DNA from: Allobosea sp. OK403
Lineage (GTDB): Bacteria > Pseudomonadota > Alphaproteobacteria > Rhizobiales > Beijerinckiaceae
Assembly (NCBI RefSeq): GCF_900113835.1
Contig: NZ_FOQV01000010.1
Location: forward strand, 62,001-126,000
Direction: 5' to 3'
DNA length: 64,000 nt
Positions 25,446 to 33,903 of the stretch are shown piece by piece; within the stretch, counting starts at the first letter, position 1, and every line of letters begins with the position of its first letter. The notes beneath the pieces are model-generated. The model ran no database searches, was not told the origin of the DNA, and was given only the letters and a program-made list of their open reading frames with translations. Both the position numbers and the translations under genes were made by a program.

Positions 25446-27023
25446 ATGTCTTTGCCCCCGACCATGTCCTTATCCCCGACTGACGCCGTGCCGCCGATCG
25501 ACGCCGCGCCGCTCTTGGCCGTACGCGGGCTCTCGAAGAGTTTCGCGGGGTTTCCCGCGCTCGCCGGCATCGACGTCACGCTCCGGCATGGCGAGATCCA
25601 TGCCCTGCTCGGGGAGAACGGCGCCGGCAAGTCGACCTTCATTAAGGCGGTCACCGGCGTCATCGCGCGCGACGCGGGAACCGTGGCGCTGGAGGGCGCC
25701 GAGATCGCGCCCCGTTCGGCGCAGGAGGCGCTGCAAGCCGGCATCGCGACCGTCTACCAGGAGGTCAGCTTGCTGCCCAACCTCTCGGTCGCGCAAAACC
25801 TGTTCCTCGGACGCCAGCCGATGCGCTTTGGCCTCGTGCGGGAAGGCGAGATGCGCCGCCGTGCGGCGGCGCTGCTGCGTGATTTCGACCTCGATATCGA
25901 TGTTGGCGCGCCGCTGGGCGACTATTCGGTCGCCGTGCAGCATCTGGTGGCGATCGCGCGCGCCGTCGACATGTCGGCACGGATCCTGATTCTCGACGAG
26001 CCGACGGCGAGCCTCGACGCTCATGAGGTCGAGATCCTGTTCCGCGTCATGCGCGGTCTCGCCGGTCGGGGCCTCGGCATCCTCTTCGTCACGCATTTCC
26101 TCGACCAGGTCTATGCGATCAGCGACCGCATCACGGTGCTTCGCAACGGCAGGCTCGTCGGCGAGCGCGAGACGGCAGCGCTGCCGCGCATGGAGCTGAT
26201 CAGGATGATGCTGGGCCGCGAGCTCAGCGAGGCCACCTCGGAGCATCCGGCCAAGGACGCCGCCGAGACCGCGCCCGAAGCCGGCGGCGCGATCCGGTTC
26301 GAGGGCTTCGGCAAGGCCGGCTATGTCGCGCCTTTCGACCTTGCTCTGGCAAGCGGCGAGGTCGTCGGACTTGCCGGCCTGCTCGGCTCGGGGCGCACGG
26401 AGACGGCACGCCTGCTGTTCGGGGCGGAGGCCGCCGATAGCGGCCGCCTCACCATCGACGGCCGCAGCGTGCGCCTGGCATCACCGCGCGACGCCATCGC
26501 GCAGGGCTTCGGCTATTGCCCGGAGGAGCGCAAGACCGAAGGCATCGTCGCCGAACTCACGGTGCGCGAGAACATCGTGCTCGCCGTCCAGGCGCGGCGC
26601 GGTGCGCTGCACCCGCTCTCGCGGCGGGAGCAGGACGAGATCGCGCGGCGCTTCATCACCATGCTCGACATCCGCCCGCCCGATCCCGAGCGGCCGATCG
26701 GCCTGCTTTCGGGCGGCAACCAGCAAAAGGCCCTGCTGGCGCGCTGGCTGGCGACGCAGCCGCGCCTTCTCATTCTCGACGAACCGACGCGCGGCATCGA
26801 TGTCGGCGCCCATGCCGAGATCATCCGCCTGATCCGGCAGCTCTGCACTGAGGGCCTCACCCTCGTCGTGATCTCGTCCGAACTGGAGGAGATCGTGAGC
26901 TATGCCGACCGGGTCGTGGTGATGCGCGACCGCAGGCAGATCGCCACGCTGGAGGGCGAGGCCGTCAACGTCACCGCGATCCTGCAGGCGATCGCCGCCG
27001 ACGCAGCCCCGCTCGCGGCGTGA
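25446..27023 (+). CDS. ytfR: YtfR-type sugar ABC transporter ATPase (two nucleotide-binding domains)
   Basis: 525 aa from ATG 25446 with GGAG 10 nt upstream. Two ABC domains in tandem, as in all RbsA-like ATPases. The first has Walker A GENGAGKST and Walker B ILILDEPTASLD, with a poor signature (GDYSVAVQH) typical of the first domain. The second has a degenerate Walker A (GLLGSGRTE), signature LSGGNQQK and Walker B LLILDEPTRGIDVG. It powers the YtfT/YjfF permeases. The 146-bp gap to ytfQ holds a hairpin. Confidence 0.95.
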   Translation: MSLPPTMSLSPTDAVPPIDAAPLLAVRGLSKSFAGFPALAGIDVTLRHGEIHALLGENGAGKSTFIKAVTGVIARDAGTVALEGAEIAPRSAQEALQAGIATVYQEVSLLPNLSVAQNLFLGRQPMRFGLVREGEMRRRAAALLRDFDLDIDVGAPLGDYSVAVQHLVAIARAVDMSARILILDEPTASLDAHEVEILFRVMRGLAGRGLGILFVTHFLDQVYAISDRITVLRNGRLVGERETAALPRMELIRMMLGRELSEATSEHPAKDAAETAPEAGGAIRFEGFGKAGYVAPFDLALASGEVVGLAGLLGSGRTETARLLFGAEAADSGRLTIDGRSVRLASPRDAIAQGFGYCPEERKTEGIVAELTVRENIVLAVQARRGALHPLSRREQDEIARRFITMLDIRPPDPERPIGLLSGGNQQKALLARWLATQPRLLILDEPTRGIDVGAHAEIIRLIRQLCTEGLTLVVISSELEEIVSYADRVVVMRDRRQIATLEGEAVNVTAILQAIAADAAPLAA

Positions 27024-27036
27024 GGAAGCGGATCCG

Positions 27037-28020
27037 ATGAGCCTGACCCTGCCCCGCAAGGGCCTGCCGCAAATCTCAGCTTTCATCATCGTGCTGCTGA
27101 TCAATTTCGCCGTTTCGCCGCAGTTCTTCGACCTCAGGCTGCAGGATGGCCGCCTGTTCGGCAGCCTGATCGACGTGTTCAACCGCGGGGCGCCCGTGGC
27201 GCTCCTCTCCCTCGGCATGGTGCTGGTCGTGGCGACCAGGGGGATCGATCTCTCGGTCGGCGCGGTGATGGCGATTTCAGGCGCGCTCGCGGCGACACTG
27301 GCCGACACGCAGCCGCTGCCCGTCGTCTTGCTGGCGGCGCTGGGTGCGGGGCTGCTCTGCGGGCTCTGGAACGGCATCCTCGTCGCCGTGCTGCGCATCC
27401 AGCCGATCGTCGCGACGCTGATCCTGATGGTCGCCGGCCGCGGCGTCGCGCAATTGATCACCGAGGGCCGGATCGTCACCTTCACCTCGCCCGGCCTCGC
27501 CTGGTTCGGCGGCGGTTCGATCCTGGGACTGCCGGTCCCGGTGGTGCTGACCGCGTCGGTGCTGGCGGTGGCGGCGCTTGTCGTCCGCGGCAGTGCGCTC
27601 GGGCTCCTGATCGAGGCGACCGGCGCCAATGCCCGCGCCAGCGCGCTCGCCGGCATCGAGACGCGCATGACCACCATTGCTGTCTATGTCTGGAGCGGTT
27701 TCTGCGCCTCCCTGGCCGGGATCGTCGCTGCCGCCGACATCCTGGGCGCGGACGCCAACAATGCCGGGCTCTGGCTCGAGCTCGACGCCATCCTGGCGGT
27801 CGTGATCGCCGGCAGCTCGCTCCTGGGCGGCCGCTTCAGCCTCGCTCTGGCGGTGCTGGGCGCGCTGATCATCCAGGCGATGAACACCGGCATCCTGCTC
27901 GCCGGCTTCAGGCCCGAATTCAACCTCGTGGTCAAGGCGGTCGTCGTCCTCGTGGTGCTGCTGGCGCAATCGCCGCGCCTGTCGGGCCTCGGCGTCCTGC
28001 TGGCCCGGAGATCGGCATGA
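27037..28020 (+). CDS. ytfT: YtfT-type sugar ABC transporter permease
   Basis: 327 aa from ATG 27037, 13 bp after the ATPase stop. The RbsC/AraH-type permease motif is GIDLSVGAVMAISGALAATL. Eight to ten membrane helices are expected, including the C-terminal VVLVVLLAQSP. One half of the heterodimeric channel with the overlapping next gene. The ATGA overlap at 28017-28020 ties their translation. Confidence 0.94.
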   Translation: MSLTLPRKGLPQISAFIIVLLINFAVSPQFFDLRLQDGRLFGSLIDVFNRGAPVALLSLGMVLVVATRGIDLSVGAVMAISGALAATLADTQPLPVVLLAALGAGLLCGLWNGILVAVLRIQPIVATLILMVAGRGVAQLITEGRIVTFTSPGLAWFGGGSILGLPVPVVLTASVLAVAALVVRGSALGLLIEATGANARASALAGIETRMTTIAVYVWSGFCASLAGIVAAADILGADANNAGLWLELDAILAVVIAGSSLLGGRFSLALAVLGALIIQAMNTGILLAGFRPEFNLVVKAVVVLVVLLAQSPRLSGLGVLLARRSA

Positions 28021-29003
28021 CGCGCTATCTCCCGGTCATCGTCACCGCCGCCGTCTTCGCGCTCGGCTATGCCGTCTGCGCGCTCCAGTTCCCCGCCTTC
28101 CTGTCGACGCGCGTGATCGCGGACCTTTTGACCGACAACGCCTTCCTCGGCATCCTGGCGGTCGGCATGACCTTCGTGATCATCTCGGGCGGCATCGACC
28201 TGTCGGTCGGTTCGGTCGTGGGGTTCACGACGGTCTTCCTCGCCCTGGCGATCGGGACATGGAACATTCCCCCGCTGCTGGCCTTCATGCTCGTGCTGCT
28301 GGTTGCGACGCTGTTTGGCGCCACGATGGGTGCGCTCATCCAGGGCTTCGAGATGCCGCCCTTCATCGTGACGCTGGCGGGCATGTTCCTGGCGCGCGGC
28401 GCGAGCTTCCTGCTCTCGACCGAGTCGATCCCGGTCACCGCGCCGCTCTATGGCGCGATTTCCGACTTCGCGCTGCGCCTGCCCGGCGGCGGCCGGCTCA
28501 GCGTCGTTGGGCTGATCATGCTCGCGGTCTTCCTGGCCGGCGGCATCCTGCTCCATCTCACGCGTTTCGGCACGAACGTCTATGCGCTCGGCGGCAACCG
28601 GGTCTCGACCGGGCTGATGGGGATCTCGGTGGGCCGGCACACGGTCGCGATCTATGCCCTGTCGAGCTTCCTGGCGGGGCTGTCGGGCATCGTGTTCTCG
28701 CTCTACACCTCGTCGGGCTATTCGCTCTCGGCGGTCGGTGTCGAGCTCGACACGATCGCGGCCGTGGTGATCGGCGGCACGCTGCTGACGGGCGGGTACG
28801 GCTTCATGGCGGGAACGTTCCTGGGCGTTCTCATGCAGGGCCTGATCCAGACCTACATCAATTTCGACGGCACGTTGTCGAGCTGGTGGACCAAGATCGT
28901 CACCGGCGTCCTGCTGTTTGCCTTCATCGCTTTCCAGCAGGCGACGCTGGCGCTGGCCCGTCGCTCGGTGCGGGGCACTGCGGCAAAAGGGACCACGCCA
29001 TGA
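28017..29003 (+). CDS. yjfF: YjfF-type sugar ABC transporter permease
   Basis: 328 aa from ATG 28017, overlapping ytfT by 4 bp. Carries GGIDLSVGSVVGFTTVFLA, PPFIVTLAGMFLARG and ALGGNRVSTGLMGI, all typical of RbsC-family permeases of the YjfF branch. Inner-membrane partner of YtfT. Its stop overlaps the GntR start (ATGA), so the regulator is part of the same operon. Confidence 0.94.
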   Translation: MTRYLPVIVTAAVFALGYAVCALQFPAFLSTRVIADLLTDNAFLGILAVGMTFVIISGGIDLSVGSVVGFTTVFLALAIGTWNIPPLLAFMLVLLVATLFGATMGALIQGFEMPPFIVTLAGMFLARGASFLLSTESIPVTAPLYGAISDFALRLPGGGRLSVVGLIMLAVFLAGGILLHLTRFGTNVYALGGNRVSTGLMGISVGRHTVAIYALSSFLAGLSGIVFSLYTSSGYSLSAVGVELDTIAAVVIGGTLLTGGYGFMAGTFLGVLMQGLIQTYINFDGTLSSWWTKIVTGVLLFAFIAFQQATLALARRSVRGTAAKGTTP

Positions 29004-29794
29004 AACCCGGAATCGTCGCGGTTCCCGAACGGCGGGAGCATTCCAACCACGCCGAGGTGGCGCGAATGCTCGCGATCGACATCATCGCCGGGCGCGCCAA
29101 GGAAGGCTCCAAGCTCGCCGGCGATGCCGAGCTGATGCTGCGCTTCGGCGTCTCGCGCCCGGTGCTGCGCGAAAGCGTCAAGACGCTCGTCGCCAAGGGC
29201 CTGCTCACCACCAAGGCAAGGGTCGGCACGGTGGTGCGCGAGCGCGCCGCCTGGAACATGTTCGACGGCGACCTGCTCGCCTGGCACCTTCAGGCCGGCA
29301 TCGACCGCCGCTTCCTAGATGATCTCGCCGAGATTCGGCTGGCGGTCGAGCCGCGTGCGGCGGCCCTGGCTGCAGAGCGCAGAACCGAGGCCGATCTCGC
29401 GGCGATGCGCGCGGGCCTGGCCGCGATGCAGCGCGAGCCGTCCGATTCCGTTGCCTTCGCCAATGCCGACCTCGCGCTGCATGTGGCGGTCGCCAATGCC
29501 TCGGGCAATCCGTTCATGCGTTCGGTCGGCGGCGTCATCGACGTTGCGCTGCGGGCCTCCTTCCTGCTGAGCGCGCCGGTCGAGGAACCCGAGCGCGACA
29601 TCGTCATCATGACGCACAGGAAGATCGTCGACGCTATCGCTGCCCGCGACGTCGAGGGCGCAGCCGACGCCATGGTGGCTGTCATCTTCAACGGATTGCG
29701 CCGCCACGGCGCGACGCGCAGCGAACCCTCCGAACGGCTCCCCGGGTCGCATCGCCTCATCGCCCCTTCCCGCCTTCTCACAGACAAGGATTGA
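29000..29794 (+). CDS. GntR-family regulator with FCD domain
   Basis: 264 aa from ATG 29000, coupled to yjfF by an ATGA overlap. N-terminal winged helix: EGSKLAGDAELMLRFGVSRP followed by VLRESVKTLVAKGLLTTKA with RVGTVV as wing. The C-terminal all-helical FCD domain (residues about 95-235) shows LAEIRLAVEPRAAALAA and HRKIVDAIAARD with metal-binding histidines. FCD regulators respond to sugar acids and related carboxylates. A perfect consensus site before ytfQ suggests it represses this locus until a pathway intermediate such as arabonate or galactonate appears. Confidence 0.93.
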   Translation: MKPGIVAVPERREHSNHAEVARMLAIDIIAGRAKEGSKLAGDAELMLRFGVSRPVLRESVKTLVAKGLLTTKARVGTVVRERAAWNMFDGDLLAWHLQAGIDRRFLDDLAEIRLAVEPRAAALAAERRTEADLAAMRAGLAAMQREPSDSVAFANADLALHVAVANASGNPFMRSVGGVIDVALRASFLLSAPVEEPERDIVIMTHRKIVDAIAARDVEGAADAMVAVIFNGLRRHGATRSEPSERLPGSHRLIAPSRLLTDKD

Positions 29795-29802
29795 GCACCG
29801 CC

Positions 29803-30729
29803 ATGCCTGCAGCGACCAGACCCTATCGCGGCGTCTTCCCCGTCGTGCCGACCATCTTCCACGATGACGGCAGGCTCGATCCGGACGGCCAGCGCCGCTG
29901 CCTGGACTTCATGATCGAGGCCGGCTCGGATGGGCTGTGCATCCTTGCGAACTTCTCCGAGCAGTTCGTGCTGACCGATGCCGAGCGCGACACGGTGATG
30001 GATGTGGCGCTCGACCATGTCGCGGGCCGGGTGCCGGTCATCGTCACGACGACGCATTTCAGCAGCGCGGTCTGCGCCGAGCGTTCGCGCCGCGCACAGG
30101 ACAAGGGCGCCGCCATGGTGATGATCATGCCGCCCTATCACGGCGCGACCTTCCGGGTCGGCGAGGCGGCGATCGAAGCCTTCTTCCGTCGCGTCTCGGA
30201 TGCGATCTCGATCCCGATCATGATCCAGGACGCGCCGGTGGCCGGCACGCCGCTCTCGCCCGCCTTCCTGGCCAAGCTCGCCGGCGAGATCGAGAACGTC
30301 TCGTATTTCAAGATCGAGGTCGCCCAGGCCGCGGCCAAGCTGCGCACGCTGCTCGAACTCGGCGGCAAGACGATCGAGGGGCCGTGGGACGGCGAGGAGG
30401 CGATCACGCTGATGGCCGATCTCGATGCGGGCGCGACCGGCGCGATGACCGGCGGCGGCTATCCCGACGGCATCCGCCAGATCGTCGATCCCTACTTCGC
30501 CGGGCGCCGCGACGAGGCCATGGCCGCCTATGCGCGCTGGCTGCCGCTGATCAATTACGAGAACCGCCAGACCGGCCTCTCGGCTGCGAAGATCCTGATG
30601 AAGGAGGGCGGGATCATCGGATCGGCCGCCTTGCGTCATCCGCTCGAATTGCCCCATCCCAAGACGCAGGCCGGGCTGATCGAGATCGCCAAAAGCCTCG
30701 ACGCCGCGGTTCTGCGCTGGAGCCAATGA
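29803..30729 (+). CDS. DHDPS/NAL-family protein, probable 2-keto-3-deoxy-L-arabonate dehydratase
   Basis: 308 aa from ATG 29803, with AAGGA about 12 nt upstream; TTG 29791 is too close to that site. TIM-barrel class I aldolase family; the Schiff-base lysine is Lys170 in VSYFKIEV. GPWDGEEAITLMADLDAG and GAMTGGGYPDGI resemble the L-KDA dehydratase of Azospirillum rather than true dihydrodipicolinate synthases. The predicted reaction is conversion of 2-keto-3-deoxy-L-arabonate to 2-oxoglutarate semialdehyde. Downstream genes for a sugar 1-dehydrogenase and lactonase support this. Confidence 0.82.
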   Translation: MPAATRPYRGVFPVVPTIFHDDGRLDPDGQRRCLDFMIEAGSDGLCILANFSEQFVLTDAERDTVMDVALDHVAGRVPVIVTTTHFSSAVCAERSRRAQDKGAAMVMIMPPYHGATFRVGEAAIEAFFRRVSDAISIPIMIQDAPVAGTPLSPAFLAKLAGEIENVSYFKIEVAQAAAKLRTLLELGGKTIEGPWDGEEAITLMADLDAGATGAMTGGGYPDGIRQIVDPYFAGRRDEAMAAYARWLPLINYENRQTGLSAAKILMKEGGIIGSAALRHPLELPHPKTQAGLIEIAKSLDAAVLRWSQ

Positions 30730-31652
30730 GCATGCTGCGCCTGGCCATCGTCGGATTGGGCAAGATCGCCCGCGACCAGCATCTGCCCGCGGTGGCGGGC
30801 CTGCCCTCTATCGCGATCGCAGCGGTCGTCAGCCGCAATGCGAGGCTGGACGGCGTGCCCTGCTTTGAGACCCTCGACGAGCTATTCGCCTCCGATGTCG
30901 CGGTCGATGCGGTGGCGCTCTGCACGCCGCCGCAGGTGCGACGCGCCCAGGCCGCGCTCGCCCTGGCGGCCGGCAAGCATGTCATGCTGGAAAAGCCGCC
31001 GGGCGCGACCGTCAGCGAGCTTGCCCCGCTGATCGCGGCCGCGCGCGACAAGGGCCTGACGCTGTTTGCAACCTGGCATTCCCGCTTTGCGCCGGCGGTC
31101 GATCCGGCCCGCGCCTTTCTCGCCGCGCACCGGCCCTTATCGGTCAGGATCGACTGGCGCGAAGATGTCCGGGTCTGGCATCCCGGTCAGGACTGGATTT
31201 TCGAGGCCGGCGGGCTCGGCGTGTTCGATCCCGGGATCAACGCACTGTCGATCCTGACCCGCATCCTGCCGCGCCCGGTCTTTCTCCAGGGTGCCGGGCT
31301 CGCCTTCCCCGCCAATCGCGCGGCGCCGATCGCAGCCGAGCTCGATCTTGCCGACGAGGCCGGCTTGCCGATCCGGGCGGAATTCGATTTCCTGCAGACA
31401 GGGCCGCAAAGCTGGGACATGCGCATGGAGACGGAAGGCGGAACGCTGATGCTTTCAGCCGGCGGCGCCAAGCTCACCCATGACGGCCGCCCGCTCGTCG
31501 ACGAGGCGGAGGCGGAGTATCCCGCGCTCTACCGCCGTTTCGTCGACCTTGTCGGCAGGCGTGAGAGTGATGTCGATCTGACGCCTCTGCAGCTCGTGGC
31601 CGACGCCTTCCTGCTCGGGCAGCGTCGCAGCGTGGAGGCCTTCACATGGTGA
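30726..31652 (+). CDS. Gfo/Idh-family L-arabinose/D-galactose 1-dehydrogenase
   Basis: 308 aa from ATG 30726, overlapping the previous stop (ATGA); ATG 30732 is an alternative. Rossmann motif VGLGKIARDQHLP, catalytic lysine in VMLEKPPGATVSE, and the substrate-pocket segment GGLGVFDPGINALSI together with WREDVRVWHPGQDWI. These are hallmarks of galactose/arabinose 1-dehydrogenases of Pseudomonas and Azospirillum. It oxidises the sugar at C1 to the lactone using NAD(P). The lactonase gene overlaps its end by 7 bp. Confidence 0.88.
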   Translation: MSMLRLAIVGLGKIARDQHLPAVAGLPSIAIAAVVSRNARLDGVPCFETLDELFASDVAVDAVALCTPPQVRRAQAALALAAGKHVMLEKPPGATVSELAPLIAAARDKGLTLFATWHSRFAPAVDPARAFLAAHRPLSVRIDWREDVRVWHPGQDWIFEAGGLGVFDPGINALSILTRILPRPVFLQGAGLAFPANRAAPIAAELDLADEAGLPIRAEFDFLQTGPQSWDMRMETEGGTLMLSAGGAKLTHDGRPLVDEAEAEYPALYRRFVDLVGRRESDVDLTPLQLVADAFLLGQRRSVEAFTW

Positions 31653-32548
31653 GCGCGACGCCGGCCGCCCTGCCCGCTCCCGTGCTGCTGGGCGAAACGC
31701 GCTGCCATCTCGGCGAAGGCCCCGCCTATGACGCCGCGACCGACTCGGCGTTCTGGTTCGACATCCTGGAGCGCAAGCTGTTCGAGGCAGATCTGGGAGC
31801 CGGCTCGGTGATCTGCCACGAGCTGCCGCTGATGGCCTCGGCGCTGGCCATGGTCGACGACGAGCGCCAGATCGTCTCGAACGAGAGCGGGCTGTATCTG
31901 CGTTCACGCCGGGACGGTGCAATGACGCTGTTTCGCGCCGTCGAGGCGGATGACCGCACGACACGCTCAAACGACGCGCGCGCGCATCCCGGCGGCGCGT
32001 TCTGGTTCAGCATGATGAGCAAGAGCGCCAAGGCCAGCGCCGCCTCGATCTATGCGCTGTCGGGCGGCGAGGTCGTGCTGCTTTTTTCCGGGCTGACGAT
32101 CCCCAACGCGATCTGCTTCTCGGCCGACGGCCGGCAAGGGTTTTTCGCCGACACGGCGCAAAACGAACTTTACCGCGTGCCGCTGGACCCCGTGACGGGG
32201 CTGCCGCGCGAGGCGCCCTCCTCGCTTGCCCTGTCCGATGACGGCAAAGGGCTCGACGGCGCCGTGATCGATCGCGAGGGGCTGATCTGGATTGCCCGCT
32301 GGGGTGGGGCGCGCATCGATGTCCTCACCGATCAGGGCGAGACCGTCCGCAGCCTGGCCGTGCCGGCGCGCCAGCCGAGCTGCCCGGTCTTCGTCGGCCG
32401 GGCCTTTGACCGCCTGCTGGTCACCAGCGCCTGGGAGGGTCAGGATGAAGCAGCCCGCGCTGCCGATCCGCTGGGCGGCGCGACATTCGTATTCACCCCC
32501 GGCGCGGTCGGAAAGGCGGAGCCGCGGGTCAAGCTGGGAGCGCACTGA
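31646..32548 (+). CDS. SMP-30/gluconolactonase-family sugar lactonase
   Basis: 300 aa from ATG 31646, overlapping the dehydrogenase stop. Six-bladed beta-propeller family: metal-binding glutamate in CHLGEGPAYD, the NDARAHPGGAFW strand, GLTIPNAICFSADG with the metal-binding asparagine, and DGKGLDGAVIDREG with an aspartate. It hydrolyses L-arabino-1,4-lactone or galactonolactone to the sugar acid, the second oxidative step. The acid dehydratase (IlvD/EDD type) that should follow is not in the window. Confidence 0.9.
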   Translation: MVSATPAALPAPVLLGETRCHLGEGPAYDAATDSAFWFDILERKLFEADLGAGSVICHELPLMASALAMVDDERQIVSNESGLYLRSRRDGAMTLFRAVEADDRTTRSNDARAHPGGAFWFSMMSKSAKASAASIYALSGGEVVLLFSGLTIPNAICFSADGRQGFFADTAQNELYRVPLDPVTGLPREAPSSLALSDDGKGLDGAVIDREGLIWIARWGGARIDVLTDQGETVRSLAVPARQPSCPVFVGRAFDRLLVTSAWEGQDEAARAADPLGGATFVFTPGAVGKAEPRVKLGAH

Positions 32549-32623
32549 CAGTCTCGTCTCAACCAAGACCGCTTGCAGGCGGCACTGAATGTTCAGCGAA
32601 ATATTCAACCAAGGGAGAAAACG

Positions 32624-33691
32624 ATGACATCCGGGATCACCAAGCTACTGTCGGCTCTCGCGCTGGGCGCGCTTGCCTTTGCCGGGCCTGCATTGGCGCA
32701 ATCCAAGCCCACCGTCGGCATCGCCATGCCGACGAAATCCTCCGCCCGCTGGATCGCCGACGGCGACAACATCGTGAAGGTGCTGAAAGAGCGCGGCTAC
32801 AATACCGATCTGCAATATGCCGAGGACGAGATCCCCAACCAGCTCTCGCAGATCGAGAACATGGTCACCAAGGGAGCCAAGGTCCTGGTGATCGCCGCCA
32901 TCGACGGCACCACCCTGTCCGACATCCTGCAGCAGGCGGCCGCCGCCGGCACCAAGGTGATCGCCTATGACCGCCTGATCCGGAACTCACCGAATGTCGA
33001 TTATTATGCGACCTTCGACAACTTCAAGGTCGGGGTCCTGCAGGCGCAGACGCTGGTGAAGGGTCTTGGCCTGCCCGAGGCGAAGGGGCCGTTCAACATC
33101 GAGCTCTTCGGCGGTTCGCCGGACGATAACAACGCGTATTTCTTCTATGACGGGGCGATGTCGGTGCTGAAGCCCTTCATCGACTCCAAGCAGCTCGTGG
33201 TGGCGAGCGGCCAGATGGGCATGGACAAGGTCTCGACCCTGCGCTGGGACGGCGCAACAGCCCAGGCGCGCATGGATAACCTGCTCAGCGCCTTCTACAA
33301 CAACAAGCGCATCGACGCCGTGCTCTCGCCCTATGACGGCATCTCGATCGGCATCCTGTCCTCGCTGAAGGGCGTCGGCTACGGCTCGGGTTCGATGAAG
33401 ATGCCGCTGGTTTCGGGCCAGGATGCGGAGGTTCCCTCGGTCAAGTCGATCCTCGCCGGCGAGCAGTATTCGACCATCTTCAAGGACACTCGCGAGCTCG
33501 CCAAGGTCACCGCCGACATGGTCGATGCCATGCTCAGCGGCAAGGAGGTGCCGGTCAACGACACCAAGACCTACACCAATGGCCGCAAGACCGTGCCGTC
33601 CTATCTGCTCACCCCCGTCGCGGTCGACAAGTCGAACTGGGAAGCGATCCTGGTCGCGTCGGGCTACTACAAGGCCGGGCAGATCAAGTAA
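32624..33691 (+). CDS. chvE: ChvE-type multiple sugar-binding periplasmic protein
   Basis: 355 aa from ATG 32624 with AAGGGAG upstream. Signal peptide ends at about residue 26 (GPALAQ). Very close to Agrobacterium ChvE: VGIAMPTKSSARWI, EDEIPNQLSQIENMVTKG, IAYDRLIRNS, NIELFGGSPDDNNA, GQMGMDKVSTLRWD and SGQDAEVPSVKSI. ChvE binds arabinose, galactose, glucose and other aldoses, and in Agrobacterium also signals to VirA. Here it precedes gguA and gguB, giving a second importer for the same sugars. Confidence 0.96.
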   Translation: MTSGITKLLSALALGALAFAGPALAQSKPTVGIAMPTKSSARWIADGDNIVKVLKERGYNTDLQYAEDEIPNQLSQIENMVTKGAKVLVIAAIDGTTLSDILQQAAAAGTKVIAYDRLIRNSPNVDYYATFDNFKVGVLQAQTLVKGLGLPEAKGPFNIELFGGSPDDNNAYFFYDGAMSVLKPFIDSKQLVVASGQMGMDKVSTLRWDGATAQARMDNLLSAFYNNKRIDAVLSPYDGISIGILSSLKGVGYGSGSMKMPLVSGQDAEVPSVKSILAGEQYSTIFKDTRELAKVTADMVDAMLSGKEVPVNDTKTYTNGRKTVPSYLLTPVAVDKSNWEAILVASGYYKAGQIK

Positions 33692-33717
33692 CGCGCCCCC
33701 TCGCGCGCGGCCCCGCC

Positions 33718-33846
33718 CTAGAGCAGGATGCGAAAAAGTGGGCACCGGTTTTTCGCATTGATCCTGCTCTCACTCTTAGATGAGAGACGGATTCAGATTT
33801 CAGCTGGGATCACTTGGTGAGCCCATCTGAAATCATCCGGCTCTAG
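33718..33846. repeat. Intergenic palindromic repeat, family B, copy 2
   Basis: Full element between chvE and gguA, with CTAGAGC and GCTCTAG ends. Contains GAGCAGGATGCGAAAAAGTG pairing with CGCATTGATCCTGCTC, then GGATTCAGATTTCAGCTGGG pairing with CCCATCTGAAATC. Sitting between the binding protein and ATPase genes, it may form stem-loops that lower downstream expression. Confidence 0.92.
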
Positions 33847-33903
33847 GCGGGGCCGTCGATCAATCCGGTCGCGAAGCAGAGCGCCGGTCGCGGAGCAGAT
33901 GAC